Part shown: one piece after another, positions 18,009 to 27,461 of the stretch
How the letters are laid out: each line of letters opens with the position of its first letter
Numbering within the stretch: the stretch's first letter is position 1
Assembly (NCBI RefSeq): GCF_030282825.1
Contig: NZ_JASTZU010000041.1
Coordinates: forward strand, 124,001 to 188,000
Length of the DNA stretch: 64,000 nt
Direction: 5' to 3'
Source of the DNA: Aquibacillus rhizosphaerae
GTDB lineage: Bacteria; Bacillota; Bacilli; Bacillales; Amphibacillaceae
Notes under the pieces: generated by a model
What the model saw: the letters and a program-made list of their open reading frames with translations, nothing else
Database searches by the model: none
Told to the model about the DNA's origin: nothing
Translations under genes and position numbers: made by a program

Positions 18009-18171
18009 GAGGAGAGACTACTTTTGTGGCGCCGAAGGAGCAAGCAACTAATTGCGAATCTCTCAGGCAAAAAGACTTTTGTATGACGCAACTCTGGAGA
18101 ATGTTTACATCACTTGTAAACTACCCAAGAAGCAAGCCTATAAGACTAGGCCAAACTTTCTGGTTCAAGGA
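18009..18171 (+). promoter_or_regulatory. tandem glycine riboswitch
   Basis: Two aptamers lie in a row. Aptamer I (about 18009-18100) has GAGAG..., GCCGAAGGAGCAA and ATCTCTCAGGCAAAAAGAC ... AACTCTGGAGA. Aptamer II (about 18101-18171) has CCCAAGAAGCAAGC ... AAACTTTCTGGTTCAAGGACAG. These are the canonical conserved cores. The element precedes gcvT and ends at a terminator, so glycine binding should turn on the glycine cleavage genes. Confidence 0.96.
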
Positions 18172-18211
18172 CAGGGATTTCACTAAATATTGGTGAAATC
18201 CCTGTTTTTTT
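18172..18211 (+). terminator. riboswitch-controlled terminator before gcvT
   Basis: A perfect 12-bp stem (18172-18183 with 18193-18204) and a T-run. Its 5' arm overlaps the GGACAG end of aptamer II, giving the expected switch between aptamer closure and termination. Confidence 0.9.
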
Positions 18212-18241
18212 ATGTTAAAAATCTATTTTTGGGGTGGGAAA

Positions 18242-19345
18242 ATGACGAATTTAAAACGTACACCTTTGTTTCCAGAGTATGAGAAACATGGAGCAAAGAC
18301 GATTGATTTTGGTGGGTGGGATATGCCTGTTCATTTTGTCGGTATTAAAAAGGAACATGAAGCGACGAGAACAGCAGCAGGATTATTTGATGTATCACAT
18401 ATGGGAGAGATTTTTGTAGAAGGCAAAGATAGCGAACGATTTTTACAAAAAATGTTAACAAATGATGTTTCTAAGTTAACACCAAACAAGGCACAGTACA
18501 CAATGATGTGCTATGAAGACGGTGGTACAATTGATGATTTGATTGTTTATAAACTTGCAGAGAATAATTTTCTTTTAGTAGTAAATGCAGCAAACACCAC
18601 AAAAGACTTTGATTGGCTAGTAAAGGATAAGTATGGGGATGTTCAGATATCCGATCGTACAGCTGAGTATGTACAAATTGCAATTCAAGGTCCTAAAGCT
18701 GAAACCATTTTACAAAAACTAACAAAAACAGATTTGTCCAAGATAAGTTTTTTTAATTTTGAGTCAGAAGTGTTATTTGAAGGTATAAATCAAAATGCAA
18801 TAGTGTCAAGAACAGGGTATACAGGTGAAGACGGATTTGAAATATACATAAATGCTGATTTTGGTAGCGAACTTTGGAATTTAATCTTACAAGCAGGTAA
18901 GGATATTGGGATTCAACCAATTGGATTGGGTGCTAGAGACACTTTGCGTTTTGAAGCTAACTTAGCTTTATATGGTCAAGAATTAAGTAAATCCATAACT
19001 CCGATAGAAGCAGGATTAGGATTTGCTGTCAAGACAGATAAAAAAACAGACTTTATTGGAAAAGAAGTACTTAAGCGTCAAAAAGATGAAGGTGTAAGAC
19101 GAAAACTAGTTGGATTAGAAATGATTGACAAAGGCATTCCACGCCATGGTTATCGGGTGTTAGACATGGGAAGAGATATCGGGTTTATTACAACAGGTAC
19201 ACAGTCACCAACACTTAAAAAAAATATTGGATTAGCATTAATTGAATCCCAATATTCAAAGATAGGAACGGAATTGTTTGTTCAGGTGAGAAATAAAAAA
19301 CTAAAAGCGGTTGTTATATCAACACCATTTTATAAACGCGGATAA
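18242..19345 (+). CDS. gcvT: glycine cleavage system T protein (aminomethyltransferase)
   Basis: Transfers the aminomethyl carbon from lipoyl-GcvH to tetrahydrofolate, releasing ammonia. 367 aa. The family start ([20 protein letters not shown]), the DVSHMGE folate-site motif, [14 protein letters not shown] and the [11 protein letters not shown] region are all present. The start is the ATG at 18242 after GGGGTGG, not the upstream in-frame ATG inside the terminator. First gene of the riboswitch operon; no gcvH is present here. Confidence 0.96.
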   Translation: MTNLKRTPLFPEYEKHGAKTIDFGGWDMPVHFVGIKKEHEATRTAAGLFDVSHMGEIFVEGKDSERFLQKMLTNDVSKLTPNKAQYTMMCYEDGGTIDDLIVYKLAENNFLLVVNAANTTKDFDWLVKDKYGDVQISDRTAEYVQIAIQGPKAETILQKLTKTDLSKISFFNFESEVLFEGINQNAIVSRTGYTGEDGFEIYINADFGSELWNLILQAGKDIGIQPIGLGARDTLRFEANLALYGQELSKSITPIEAGLGFAVKTDKKTDFIGKEVLKRQKDEGVRRKLVGLEMIDKGIPRHGYRVLDMGRDIGFITTGTQSPTLKKNIGLALIESQYSKIGTELFVQVRNKKLKAVVISTPFYKRG

Positions 19346-19367
19346 CTAGGGACGAGGGGGATTAATT

Positions 19368-20714
19368 ATGGAATTTCGTTACTTACCAATGACAAAAGAA
19401 GACAAACAAGAAATGCTCGAGAAGGTAGGAGTTTCACGGACAGAGGATTTATTTAGTGATATTCCGAAACAAGTTCGATTAAACCGGCATTTAAATCTTC
19501 AGAAGCCAACGAGTGAATCACAATTAATGAAAGAGTTAACCAAGAAAGCTAATAAGAATGTTAATGTAAAAACGCATACATCTTTTTTAGGGGCAGGGGT
19601 GTATGATCACTATATACCGTCGATTGTTGATCATACCATATCTAGATCTGAGTTTTATACAGCTTATACACCTTACCAACCTGAAATTTCACAAGGTGAA
19701 TTACAGGCAATTTTTGAATTTCAAACGATGATTTGTGAACTTACGAGTATGGATGTTGCAAATTCTTCGATGTATGATGGCCCGACAGCTCTTGCTGAAG
19801 CTGCTAACTTAAGCGCTGCACAAACGAAACGTAAAAAAATTCTTGTTTCAAAAACGGTTCATCCAGAATCGATAGAAGTTATTCATTCTTATGCCAAAGG
19901 GCAAGGAATAGAGGTAGTTGAGGTGGATCATAAAGACGGAATCACTGATATCAATGCCTTAGAAAATGAATTAAATGATGATATAGCAAGCGTGATTATC
20001 CAGTATCCTAACTTCTTTGGACAAATAGAGCCTCTTGAAAAAGTCCAACAATTAGTTGCAGATAAAAAGACAATGTTTATTGTGTCGAGTAATCCATTAG
20101 CATTAGGGTATCTTACGCCACCGGGTGAGTTTGGGGCGGATATTGTTGTAGGTGACACACAGGTATTTGGTATACCGTCTCAGTTTGGAGGTCCACATTG
20201 TGGATATTTTGCTACTACAAAAAAACTCATGCGCAAAACTCCAGGCAGACTTGTCGGCCAAACTGTTGATGAAGATGGTAGGAGAGGGTTCGTTTTAACA
20301 TTACAAGCAAGGGAACAACATATCCGTAGAGATAAAGCCACTTCAAATATATGCTCAAACCAAGCGTTAAATGCTCTGGCATCTTCTGTAGCTATGAGTT
20401 CACTTGGAAAACAAGGAATTAAGCAGATGGCTTGGTTAAATATGCAAAAAGCACATTATGCTAAACGTAGATTTCAGGAAAAGGGAATGGAAGTTGTATT
20501 TAGTGGTTCCCTATTCAATGAACTGGTAATTAATGTAAAGTTCTCTGTTACAGATTTAAATAAAGCACTTTTAGAAAAGGGTTTTATTGGTGGATTTGAC
20601 CTAGAACGAGTAGATAAGAATTATAGTGGCTATATGTTAGTAGCTATTACAGAAATACGTACGAAGGAAGAAATTGATGTATTTGTTGAGGAAGTAGGTG
20701 CTCATATTGGCTAA
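19368..20714 (+). CDS. gcvPA: glycine dehydrogenase (decarboxylating) subunit 1
   Basis: The N-terminal half of the two-gene P protein, 448 aa. It starts with [15 protein letters not shown] and carries the [24 protein letters not shown] and [10 protein letters not shown] motifs of the PLP-fold type I subunit. With GcvPB it decarboxylates glycine onto lipoyl-GcvH. GAGGGGG precedes the ATG, and the end overlaps gcvPB by 8 bp. Confidence 0.96.
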   Translation: MEFRYLPMTKEDKQEMLEKVGVSRTEDLFSDIPKQVRLNRHLNLQKPTSESQLMKELTKKANKNVNVKTHTSFLGAGVYDHYIPSIVDHTISRSEFYTAYTPYQPEISQGELQAIFEFQTMICELTSMDVANSSMYDGPTALAEAANLSAAQTKRKKILVSKTVHPESIEVIHSYAKGQGIEVVEVDHKDGITDINALENELNDDIASVIIQYPNFFGQIEPLEKVQQLVADKKTMFIVSSNPLALGYLTPPGEFGADIVVGDTQVFGIPSQFGGPHCGYFATTKKLMRKTPGRLVGQTVDEDGRRGFVLTLQAREQHIRRDKATSNICSNQALNALASSVAMSSLGKQGIKQMAWLNMQKAHYAKRRFQEKGMEVVFSGSLFNELVINVKFSVTDLNKALLEKGFIGGFDLERVDKNYSGYMLVAITEIRTKEEIDVFVEEVGAHIG

Positions 20715-22164
20715 TCAAGATTTTCCATTAATATTTGAACATAGTAAACCTGGTCGCACAAGTTTCAGTTTGCCAGAACTAGATGTACCGGAGGTTGATG
20801 TTGCTGAATTAATAAATGATGTGTACATTCGTAAAACTGCTCCAGAGTTACCAGAAGTTAGCGAACTTGAAATAGTAAGACACTATACAGGGTTATCGAG
20901 GAGAAACTACGGTGTAGACTCTGGATTCTATCCGTTAGGCTCTTGCACGATGAAGTATAACCCTAAGATTAACGAAGATGTTATTCGCTTAGATGGTTTC
21001 AGTCATATTCATCCATACCAAGATACTAGTACTGTCCAAGGTGCATTAGAAGTGATGTATGACTTACAGTGTTCATTAGCAGAAATTACTGGTATGGATG
21101 AAGTATCGCTTCAACCAGCGGCTGGAGCGCATGGGGAGTGGACTGGATTAATGATGATTCGTGCATTTCATGAAGCGAATGATGATTTTAATAGAACAAA
21201 AGTAATCGTTCCAGACTCTGCTCACGGTACGAATCCAGCTTCGGCTACGGTAGCTGGTTTCCAAGCCGTTACTGTGAAATCAAACGAGCGTGGCTTAGTA
21301 GATTTAGAGGACTTAAAACGTGTTGTTGGAGATGATACAGCTGCTTTAATGTTAACAAATCCTAATACGTTAGGGTTATTTGAAGAAGAAATTTTGGAAA
21401 TGGCTAAAATTGTTCATGAAGCTGGTGGTAGGCTCTACTATGATGGTGCGAATTTAAATGCAATTATGGGTTATACACGACCTGGAGATATGGGATTTGA
21501 TGTTGTTCATTTAAATCTGCATAAAACGTTCACTGGTCCCCATGGTGGGGGTGGACCAGGATCAGGTCCGGTTGGAGTTTCCAAAGAATTAGCGAAATTT
21601 TTACCAAAGCCTATATTGAAAAAAAATCAGAACTCCTTTGTTTTTGACTATGACCGACCAAATTCAATCGGTAGAGTAAAACCATATTACGGTAATTTTG
21701 GTATTAACGTTCGTGCTTATACGTATATACGCACAATGGGTGCAGAGGGACTGAAAAAAGTAAGTGAGTATGCGGTATTGAACGCGAATTACATGATGAG
21801 AAGTTTGCAAGACGAATACGTTTTACCTTATCCACAACATTGTAAGCATGAATTTGTTTTATCCGGCAAAACGCAAAAAAAATTAGGTGTTCGTACACTT
21901 GACATTGCTAAAAGACTGTTGGATTTTGGTTATCACCCACCTACAATCTACTTCCCATTAAATGTGGAAGAGGCAATGATGATAGAACCAACAGAGACTG
22001 AATCAAAAGAAACTTTGGATGGATTTATTAATACGATGCTCGATATAGCAAATGAAACAAAAGTGAATCCTGAGATTGTACAGGAAGCTCCATACACAAC
22101 GATTGTAAAACGCATGGATGAAACAACGGCTGCAAGAAAGCCCATATTGCGTTACAAAAAGTAA
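20707..22164 (+). CDS. gcvPB: glycine dehydrogenase (decarboxylating) subunit 2
   Basis: The PLP-carrying half of the P protein, about 485 aa. The Lys in [19 protein letters not shown] is the PLP attachment site; [12 protein letters not shown] and [10 protein letters not shown] are family landmarks. I set the start at TTG 20707, which gives the family N-terminus ([10 protein letters not shown]); a GTG at 20698 is in frame but lengthens it. Overlap with gcvPA implies translational coupling. Confidence 0.95.
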   Translation: MANQDFPLIFEHSKPGRTSFSLPELDVPEVDVAELINDVYIRKTAPELPEVSELEIVRHYTGLSRRNYGVDSGFYPLGSCTMKYNPKINEDVIRLDGFSHIHPYQDTSTVQGALEVMYDLQCSLAEITGMDEVSLQPAAGAHGEWTGLMMIRAFHEANDDFNRTKVIVPDSAHGTNPASATVAGFQAVTVKSNERGLVDLEDLKRVVGDDTAALMLTNPNTLGLFEEEILEMAKIVHEAGGRLYYDGANLNAIMGYTRPGDMGFDVVHLNLHKTFTGPHGGGGPGSGPVGVSKELAKFLPKPILKKNQNSFVFDYDRPNSIGRVKPYYGNFGINVRAYTYIRTMGAEGLKKVSEYAVLNANYMMRSLQDEYVLPYPQHCKHEFVLSGKTQKKLGVRTLDIAKRLLDFGYHPPTIYFPLNVEEAMMIEPTETESKETLDGFINTMLDIANETKVNPEIVQEAPYTTIVKRMDETTAARKPILRYKK

Positions 22165-22171
22165 ATAGATG

Positions 22172-22209
22172 AAAAAAACACCCACTTCATTTAAAAATGA
22201 AGTGGGTGT
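22172..22209. terminator. bidirectional terminator between gcvPB and yqhL
   Basis: A perfect 15-bp stem (22178-22192 with 22195-22209). The strongest U-tract is on the minus strand, so it serves yqhL best. Confidence 0.9.
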
Positions 22210-22218
22210 CTCATTTAA

Positions 22219-22611
22219 TTAATAGTTTGCTTTTTTGGACTTCTTAACTTTACCATTCCATTTCTTAAATCCACCTTTAAGCTGATTTAAGTCTTTGTAG
22301 CCTTTTTTGTTAAGAAGCATGGCAGCTCTTATTGTACGTGAACCATTCTGACAATAGAGATAGACTGGTTGATCTTTACGAAGCTCTATTAAGCGCTGAC
22401 GCATTTGTGTTAGTGGAATATTCCGGGCACCTAAAATATGACCTGCTTCAAATTCTTTTGGTTCCCTTACGTCAATAAGCTGGGCTTTACGATACCCTTC
22501 ACGAAACTCGTCTTCTGTTAATGTAGTTAACACCTTTTTTTGTTTGAAGTATCGATAGACGCTAAATAATATTAACACTATAACTAGTCCTATTAAAAAA
22601 TATAACTCCAT
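22219..22611 (-). CDS. yqhL: membrane-anchored rhodanese-like protein
   Basis: 130 aa. One N-terminal membrane span (residues 2-17), then a single rhodanese domain with the active-site Cys in YCQNGSRTIRAA and the DVREPKEFEAGHI motif. It probably handles persulfide sulfur on the inner membrane face; the substrate is unknown. It matches B. subtilis YqhL in place and layout. GGGGGAAATTAGCA precedes the ATG. Confidence 0.92.
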   Translation of the reverse strand: MELYFLIGLVIVLILFSVYRYFKQKKVLTTLTEDEFREGYRKAQLIDVREPKEFEAGHILGARNIPLTQMRQRLIELRKDQPVYLYCQNGSRTIRAAMLLNKKGYKDLNQLKGGFKKWNGKVKKSKKANY

Positions 22612-23054
22612 TGCTAATTTCCCCCGTTTATCTTTAAGTTCTGTATAGCTATTATATGACGATTATATCATTTTTTGAAAGATATTTCTTTAAGAAAATA
22701 TTAGGTAGTGTAAATAGGAGGTTGGCTTTGCTTCCAAAAAGAGATTTGTCAGGATTTGTCGTAATATTGTCTTTAATAAAACATTGTTTTTATTTTCGCA
22801 AACCGAAAAAAAGTCTTAATCTAAATAAAATGAAATAGTTATCTTGAATTATCTATTAAATACATGAGAATTCGTAGATTTTTATCGTTTGACAAAATTA
22901 AGAATAATGGTTCTTTTTTCCATATGTAGTATTAATATAAATTAACTATACAATATATTGTTTTAACTCCTTGGTTTGTGTTAAATTAGAAATTATAAAT
23001 AACATCATAGATTTACATAAGTGTAATCTATTTAAAAGAGGAGAGATGTTTTAA
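22612..23054. other. 443-bp region upstream of nrdJ
   Basis: AT-rich. It contains a TTGACA hexamer at ~22893, two NrdR-like boxes (listed separately) and a small hairpin near 23010-23032 (TAGATTTACA...TGTAATCTA) just before the nrdJ ribosome site. A 36-codon frame after AGGAGG at ~22720 has no recognisable features. No cobalamin riboswitch motif was recognised. Confidence 0.5.
22917..22963. promoter_or_regulatory. tandem NrdR boxes
   Basis: Core CAATATATTG (22951-22960) fits the NrdR consensus CwATATATwG exactly. A weaker core CCATATGTAG (22920-22929) lies exactly 31 bp upstream, the three-turn spacing typical of NrdR operators. They sit before a ribonucleotide reductase gene, which is the expected target of NrdR. 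Confidence 0.75.
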
Positions 23055-25886
23055 ATGGGAGCTGTGACAGAAATCCAGATGGAGATTAATGTCGAAAAGT
23101 TAAATGAAGACATTAGATCGTTCCCCCAAGTCCACAAGATAACAAGTGATATGAGGTTAACTCATAAAGGCGTTTCTAGACTAGTTATGTTAGATCGTTA
23201 TGCGTTTAAGGATACAGAAAAGACGACGTTGTCTGAAGGTGACTTTGTTGTTTTAACAGTTAAAGCAGACCCAAAATTCCCAGCTAGAGGGTTTGGATAT
23301 GTTAAATCTATTAATTGGAAAAGTAAGCAAGCAGATATTCAAGTAGACAAAGAGTTTATTTCAGTGCTAGATAATGAAGCAGAATCAAAAACTGGAGTTG
23401 TAACTAGATCACTTGACGTGATTGATAAACCGTTAGAGATTTACTATGAGCAAATAGCACTTCGTAATGCTACTGGGTTATCTCAAGTTGAAACATCGGA
23501 AGAAAATAAGCAAGTATGGTTTGAAAAATTTTATAAAGAACTATCAAGCTTGAATTTCATTCCAGCAGGTCGTGTGCTTTATGGTGCAGGTGCAGACACA
23601 GATGTAACGTACTTTAATTGCTATGTAATGCCGTTTGTAAAAGACTCACGTGAAGGGATTTCTGATCACCGAAAGCAAGTAATGGAAATAATGAGTCGTG
23701 GCGGTGGCGTTGGCACAAACGGTTCGACACTTAGACCGAGAAATACTCTAGCTCGTGGTGTGAATGGTAAATCTTCTGGTTCTGTATCGTGGTTAGATGA
23801 TGTCGCTAAGTTGACACATCTTGTAGAACAGGGTGGATCCCGTAGAGGGGCACAGATGATAATGCTTAGTGATTGGCATCCAGATATTATTGAATTTATT
23901 ATTTCAAAAATGCAAAATCCAAGAATTCTTCGGTTCTTGATAGAAAATACAGAAGATGAACAAATCAAACATTTAGCTAAAGAAAAATTAAAGTTTACAC
24001 CATTAACTGAAACAGAGCGTGATATGTATCAAGGAATTGTAAATTATAAAACTATTCCTGGTCTGGGAGGATTTCCAGAGCGTGCTATTAAAGAAGCAGA
24101 AGAGAAGTTAAATATCGGCGGTACTTACAGCGTACATAATGCAGAATTTTTGACTGGTGCAAATATTTCTATATGTTTAACGAAAGAATTTATGGAAGCA
24201 GTTGAGAATGATGATTATTATGATCTTCGTTTCCCCAATGTGGAAAATTATTCACAGGAAGAAATGAACTCATACAACGAAACGTGGCATGAATATGGTG
24301 ACGTACGTAAGTGGGAAAAACAAGGCTATGAAGTTCGTGTTTATCGACGAATTAAAGCGAAAGAATTATGGGATTTAATAAACATTTGTGCAACATATTC
24401 TGCTGAACCTGGTATTTTCTTTATAGATAATGCCAATGACATGACCAATGCAAAAGCTTATGGTCAGCAGGTAGTTGCAACAAATCCATGTGGTAAATAG
24501 TTTGCCTCATGTAAAAAACTGCGGAATGAAGCGGGAAGGCTGAAACGCTAATCCGAACCGAAGGCTAATCTAAGATTAGTCAGGGGCAACGCATAGCAGG
24601 TGAAAAGATATAATCCTGCCACGAGGCCGCAGCATTACAAATTGAGTATCTATATAAAGGTTGTCTAGTTTATGAAAGATATTTGTAATGAATAGATATG
24701 CTGAACTTGCACGAAAAACAAGTGTAAGAATCAAAGGATAAAAAGCCTTTGAGATAACAAATTGGAACAACCTCTAGCACCATATAGTGTTTGTAATCTA
24801 GCGGCAGTAAATCTTGCATCTGTTGCAGATAAAGGGAACAAAAAAGTAGATTTTGAAAAGTTAAAACAAACAGTAGAAACTGGTGTTAGATTACAAGATA
24901 ACGTAATTGACGCTACACCATATTTCCTTGAACCAAATAAAAAACAAGCTTTAGGAGAACGCCGCGTTGGGCTAGGAGTAATGGGGCTACATGATTTATT
25001 AATTTATTGTGAAACTGAATATGGTTCACCAGAAGGTAATCAACTAGTTGATAGTATTTTTGAAACTATTGCAACGACAGCGTATAGAACTTCAATAGAA
25101 CTAGCTAAAGAAAAAGGTAGTTTCCCATTTCTAGTTGGAGTAACAGAAGCTGAAACAAATCAACTTCGTCATAACTTTATCAATACAGGTTACATGAAAA
25201 AGATGCCTGAAGACATACGCGAAAACATCTTGAAATATGGAATTAGAAACTCGCATTTACTAACTGTTGCACCGACTGGTAGCACAGGGACAATGGTTGG
25301 AGTTTCTACAGGGTTAGAACCTTACTTCTCGTTTTCTTATTACAGAAGTGGTAGGTTAGGTAAATTTATTGAAGTGAAAGCAGAAATAGTCCAAGAATAC
25401 CTTGATAATCATCCAGAAGCAGATCCGAATAATCTACCGAAATGGTTTGTCTCTGCAATGGAGCTTGCACCTGAAGCGCATGCAGATACCCAGTGTGTTA
25501 TTCAAAGATGGGTGGATAGTTCCATTTCTAAAACCGTAAACGCTCCTAGAGGGTACGCGGTTGAACAAGTAGAAGGTGTCTACCGGAGATTGTATAATGG
25601 TGGTGCCAAAGGCGGTACTGTGTACGTTGATGGAAGTCGTGATTCACAGGTATTAACTTTAAAGGCTGAAAATAATAATTTTGATGAAGAAGATGAAACA
25701 GGAACACAAGGTAATAAGCCACACGTAGTCTTAATGGATACGATTCAGGAGCTTGAGAAGACCAATGTTACAATTGGATCAGAAGTAGGAGATACGTGCC
25801 CGGTTTGTCGAAAAGGTACTGTAGAAGATATTGGTGGTTGTAACACATGTACAAATTGTAATGCCCAATTAAAATGTGGACTGTAA
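23055..25886 (+). CDS. nrdJ: class II (adenosylcobalamin) ribonucleotide reductase, split by an intron
   Basis: Exons are 23055-24494 and 24765-25886, joining to 853 aa. It reduces ribonucleotides to deoxyribonucleotides using a cobalamin radical, so it needs no NrdB and no oxygen. Exon 1 carries FNCYVMPF, RGGGVGTNGS, the active-site region GANISIC and NPCG. Exon 2 resumes EQPLAPYSVCNLAAVNL, and the C-terminus CPVCRKG ... CNTCTNC ... CGL holds the redox and zinc cysteines. Without splicing, translation ends two codons into the intron (TAG at 24498). The start has GAGGAGAGATG upstream. NrdR-like boxes precede it. Confidence 0.95.
24495..24764 (+). ncRNA. group IA self-splicing intron (270 nt, no homing endonuclease)
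   Basis: Exon 1 ends ...GGT (U at the splice site) and the intron ends in G24764, as group I rules require. P1: exon 24487-24494 pairs with guide 24504-24511, with a U.G at the splice site and one mismatch. P3: CTGCGG 24519-24524 with CCGCAG 24627-24632. P6: 24563-24569 with 24575-24581. P7: GCATA 24591-24595 with TATGC 24697-24701. P7.1: GCAGG/CCTGC 24596-24619. P8: 24633-24642 with 24681-24690. P9: 24706-24712 with 24722-24728. P9.x: TCAAAGG/CCTTTGA 24731-24752. The extra P7.1 helix is typical of IA introns. Removal restores the NPCG-EQPL reading frame. Confidence 0.95.
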
Positions 25887-25976
25887 TAGGAATTTCAGAA
25901 TAAAAAGCGTGGCTTTGAAATAAAGTCGCGAAGAAGTACCTCTTTGGATATTTTTTGTCTAAAGGGGTGTTTTTTT

Positions 25977-26305
25977 ATGTCTAAAAGAACTAGCACACCT
26001 AAAATTGATAAAGGTGTTAAATAAGGTCGTGGCTCTGAAATAGGCTCAGATTATAAGTCTTGGTTGGTTATTTTGGACGTTTCTTCACCTGGTCGTTCTA
26101 CTCGATTATGACGAATTTAAAAACGTAGTCAACAGAAATTTTGTCATACTTAGAATGAAACTACTTTTATATGACGGATGACTTTGAATTTCTTACTGAT
26201 ATGCTAGAACAATTTCCTTTATTATCGTTGGAAGAAACCATTGGCATTGCGGATGATTTAGGTATTAAACCGGTTTTCATGGGAAATGGTGTAATTTGTA
26301 CTTGA
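25977..26305 (+). pseudogene. tnsA: decayed tnsA (Tn7-like transposon endonuclease subunit)
   Basis: Conceptual translation gives MSKRTSTPKI..., a stop, then GRGSEIGSDYKSWLVILDVS followed by SPGRSTRL, matching the TnsA N-terminus (GRGxGxGxxYKPWLxxxDVxSxGRSTR). After a frame change it continues LSYLE*NYFY and then LEQFPLLSLEETIGIADDLG, the TnsA DIREQFPLLPLEET region. There are several stops and shifts, and the C-terminal half is missing. It is a Tn7-like transposon remnant; no tnsB, tnsC or ends are seen. The gap between nrdJ and this remnant holds nothing else. Confidence 0.8.
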
Positions 26306-26360
26306 CTCTATGTATAGTTTGGTTTACATTATGTATATAATAATTTACTTTATGTAAATA
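26303..26360 (+). promoter_or_regulatory. promoter with two operator-like repeats
   Basis: TTTACATTATGTA (26323-26335) and TTTACTTTATGTA (26344-26356) are direct repeats with one mismatch, 21 bp apart (two turns). The second is a perfect TTTAC/GTAAA palindrome. A TTGACT hexamer is at 26303. They sit directly before the membrane protein-XRE operon and probably bind that regulator (inference). Confidence 0.6.
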
Positions 26361-26383
26361 GGAGTGTACAGGAGGGGTGAACC

Positions 26384-26830
26384 ATGACCTATCAAGAAAA
26401 GAAGAGCTTCGTATCACTGATCAGCACTATCATTATTTTCGGTGCTTATTGTGCCTACATGTATCCTCAGTATCCCGATGGTGTGCAGGAGTCGACGGAA
26501 ACTTTTCGTTTTTGGGGTTCCTTCGTTCTCATTTTGACGTTGGTTCAAATTGTTGCACATATCGTGAACAGCATTGTTTTTAACATCATCTTCCGGATAA
26601 CAACGGGAGAAAAGGAACCATCTTTTGCAGATGAAATGGATAAAATCATTGAACTGAAATCATTTAGAAATTCTTTCTTTGTGTTTGTTCTTGGTTTTCT
26701 TCTTGCCATGGGACCGTTGGTAATCGAACAGCCGTTACAGCTGATGTTCGTTATCTTAATCATCTTCGGATTTATCTCAGATGTGACCGGTTCTTTCACG
26801 AAACTTTATCATTACCGGAAAGGAGTCTAA
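26384..26830 (+). CDS. membrane protein paired with an XRE regulator
   Basis: 148 aa with four hydrophobic segments (about 10-28, 44-66, 97-112, 118-135) and a short charged loop GEKEPSFADEMDKII. An excellent GGAGGGGTGA lies before the ATG. It ends one base before the following regulator gene, so they form a pair. Such small membrane proteins (DUF2178-like) commonly accompany a short XRE regulator in Firmicutes. Its role is unknown; a sensor for the regulator is possible. Confidence 0.8.
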   Translation: MTYQEKKSFVSLISTIIIFGAYCAYMYPQYPDGVQESTETFRFWGSFVLILTLVQIVAHIVNSIVFNIIFRITTGEKEPSFADEMDKIIELKSFRNSFFVFVLGFLLAMGPLVIEQPLQLMFVILIIFGFISDVTGSFTKLYHYRKGV

Positions 26831-26831
26831 T

Positions 26832-27056
26832 ATGAGCAAAACTCTTGTCGGCAATCATATCAGAAAATTACGCTTCAACTATGATGAAATGACCCAGCTG
26901 CAATTGGCTGACAAGGTAGGCGTAACAAGACAAACCATCGTGGCTCTAGAAAAGGGAAACTACTCCCCGTCTCTAGAACTTGCTTTTCGAATTGCTAACG
27001 CCTTTAACTTACCTTTAGAAGAGGTATTCTTTTATGGGGACAATACAAAGCAGTAA
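26832..27056 (+). CDS. short XRE/Cro-type transcriptional regulator
   Basis: 74 aa consisting almost only of an HTH_3 domain: QLQLADKVGVTRQTIVALEK spans helices 2-3, and NLPLEEVFF is the usual end. This is the YvaO/Xre-like class that pairs with small membrane proteins. The start is ATG after AAAGGAG inside the upstream gene. It likely binds the repeats at 26323-26356. Confidence 0.9.
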   Translation: MSKTLVGNHIRKLRFNYDEMTQLQLADKVGVTRQTIVALEKGNYSPSLELAFRIANAFNLPLEEVFFYGDNTKQ

Positions 27057-27114
27057 GAACTATGATTGTTATTGATTTACCGTTTATAAGTTTGTGAAAA
27101 GAGGGCGATAAAAA

Positions 27115-27450
27115 TGGAATTAATTCTTGGCCTTTTAGTGGTTTGAACTTCAACTTTTTCTCTTAAGCCAGATTGGAGAGTAGAATGAAGATAATAACCT
27201 CGAATCTCATCCTTGGGGAGGGTTTACAGCTATGGTGGCATGGATCCTTTTCATAATCATTCAGTCGATCCATCTATATGAAAATCTTTCGTCAGTAACT
27301 ACCAACGCATGGACAATTATCCATTACTTGGCCATCGGCATGTCTCTCTTTGACCTAATCTGCATTTCTACGTTTTACGTCGGGCAAGTGAAAGAAGCTG
27401 ATTGGCTTGAAAATGTGCTCTGGTTTGAAAGGCCAGAGCAATCTATTTAA
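27115..27450 (+). pseudogene. probable remnant of a small membrane protein gene
   Basis: An open frame from the ATG at 27232 gives 72 aa with two membrane segments (about 2-12 and 25-48). In the same frame the coding pattern extends upstream (NLESHPWGGFTA) to a stop near 27180. A separate short frame, MELILGLLVV, after GAGGGCGATAAAA at 27114 ends at once. This looks like a membrane protein gene whose 5' part has decayed. No family is recognised. It precedes the DUF2306 gene by 11 bp. Confidence 0.5.
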
Positions 27451-27461
27451 GGAGCTGAATT

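Noticed and set aside
17999-18196. 65-codon open frame
   Set aside because: It lies wholly inside the glycine riboswitch; the sequence is explained by conserved aptamer cores and the terminator.
22656-22838. 60-codon frame, or a 36-codon frame after AGGAGG, upstream of nrdJ
   Set aside because: No recognisable features and no conserved neighbour; the AGGAGG may be chance.
24601-24619. GAAAAGATATAATCC as the P7/S element of the intron
   Set aside because: It resembles the S consensus but lies too close to its partner to leave room for P3 and P8; GCATA/TATGC fits P7 and this hairpin fits P7.1.
24495-24764. Intein or nrdJ frameshift in place of an intron
   Set aside because: The insert carries stops and no protein motifs, but shows all group I helices and the terminal G.
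24762-25886. Independent gene starting at TTG 24762
   Set aside because: It begins in mid-protein at EQPLAPY and is exon 2 of nrdJ; the TTG straddles the intron end.
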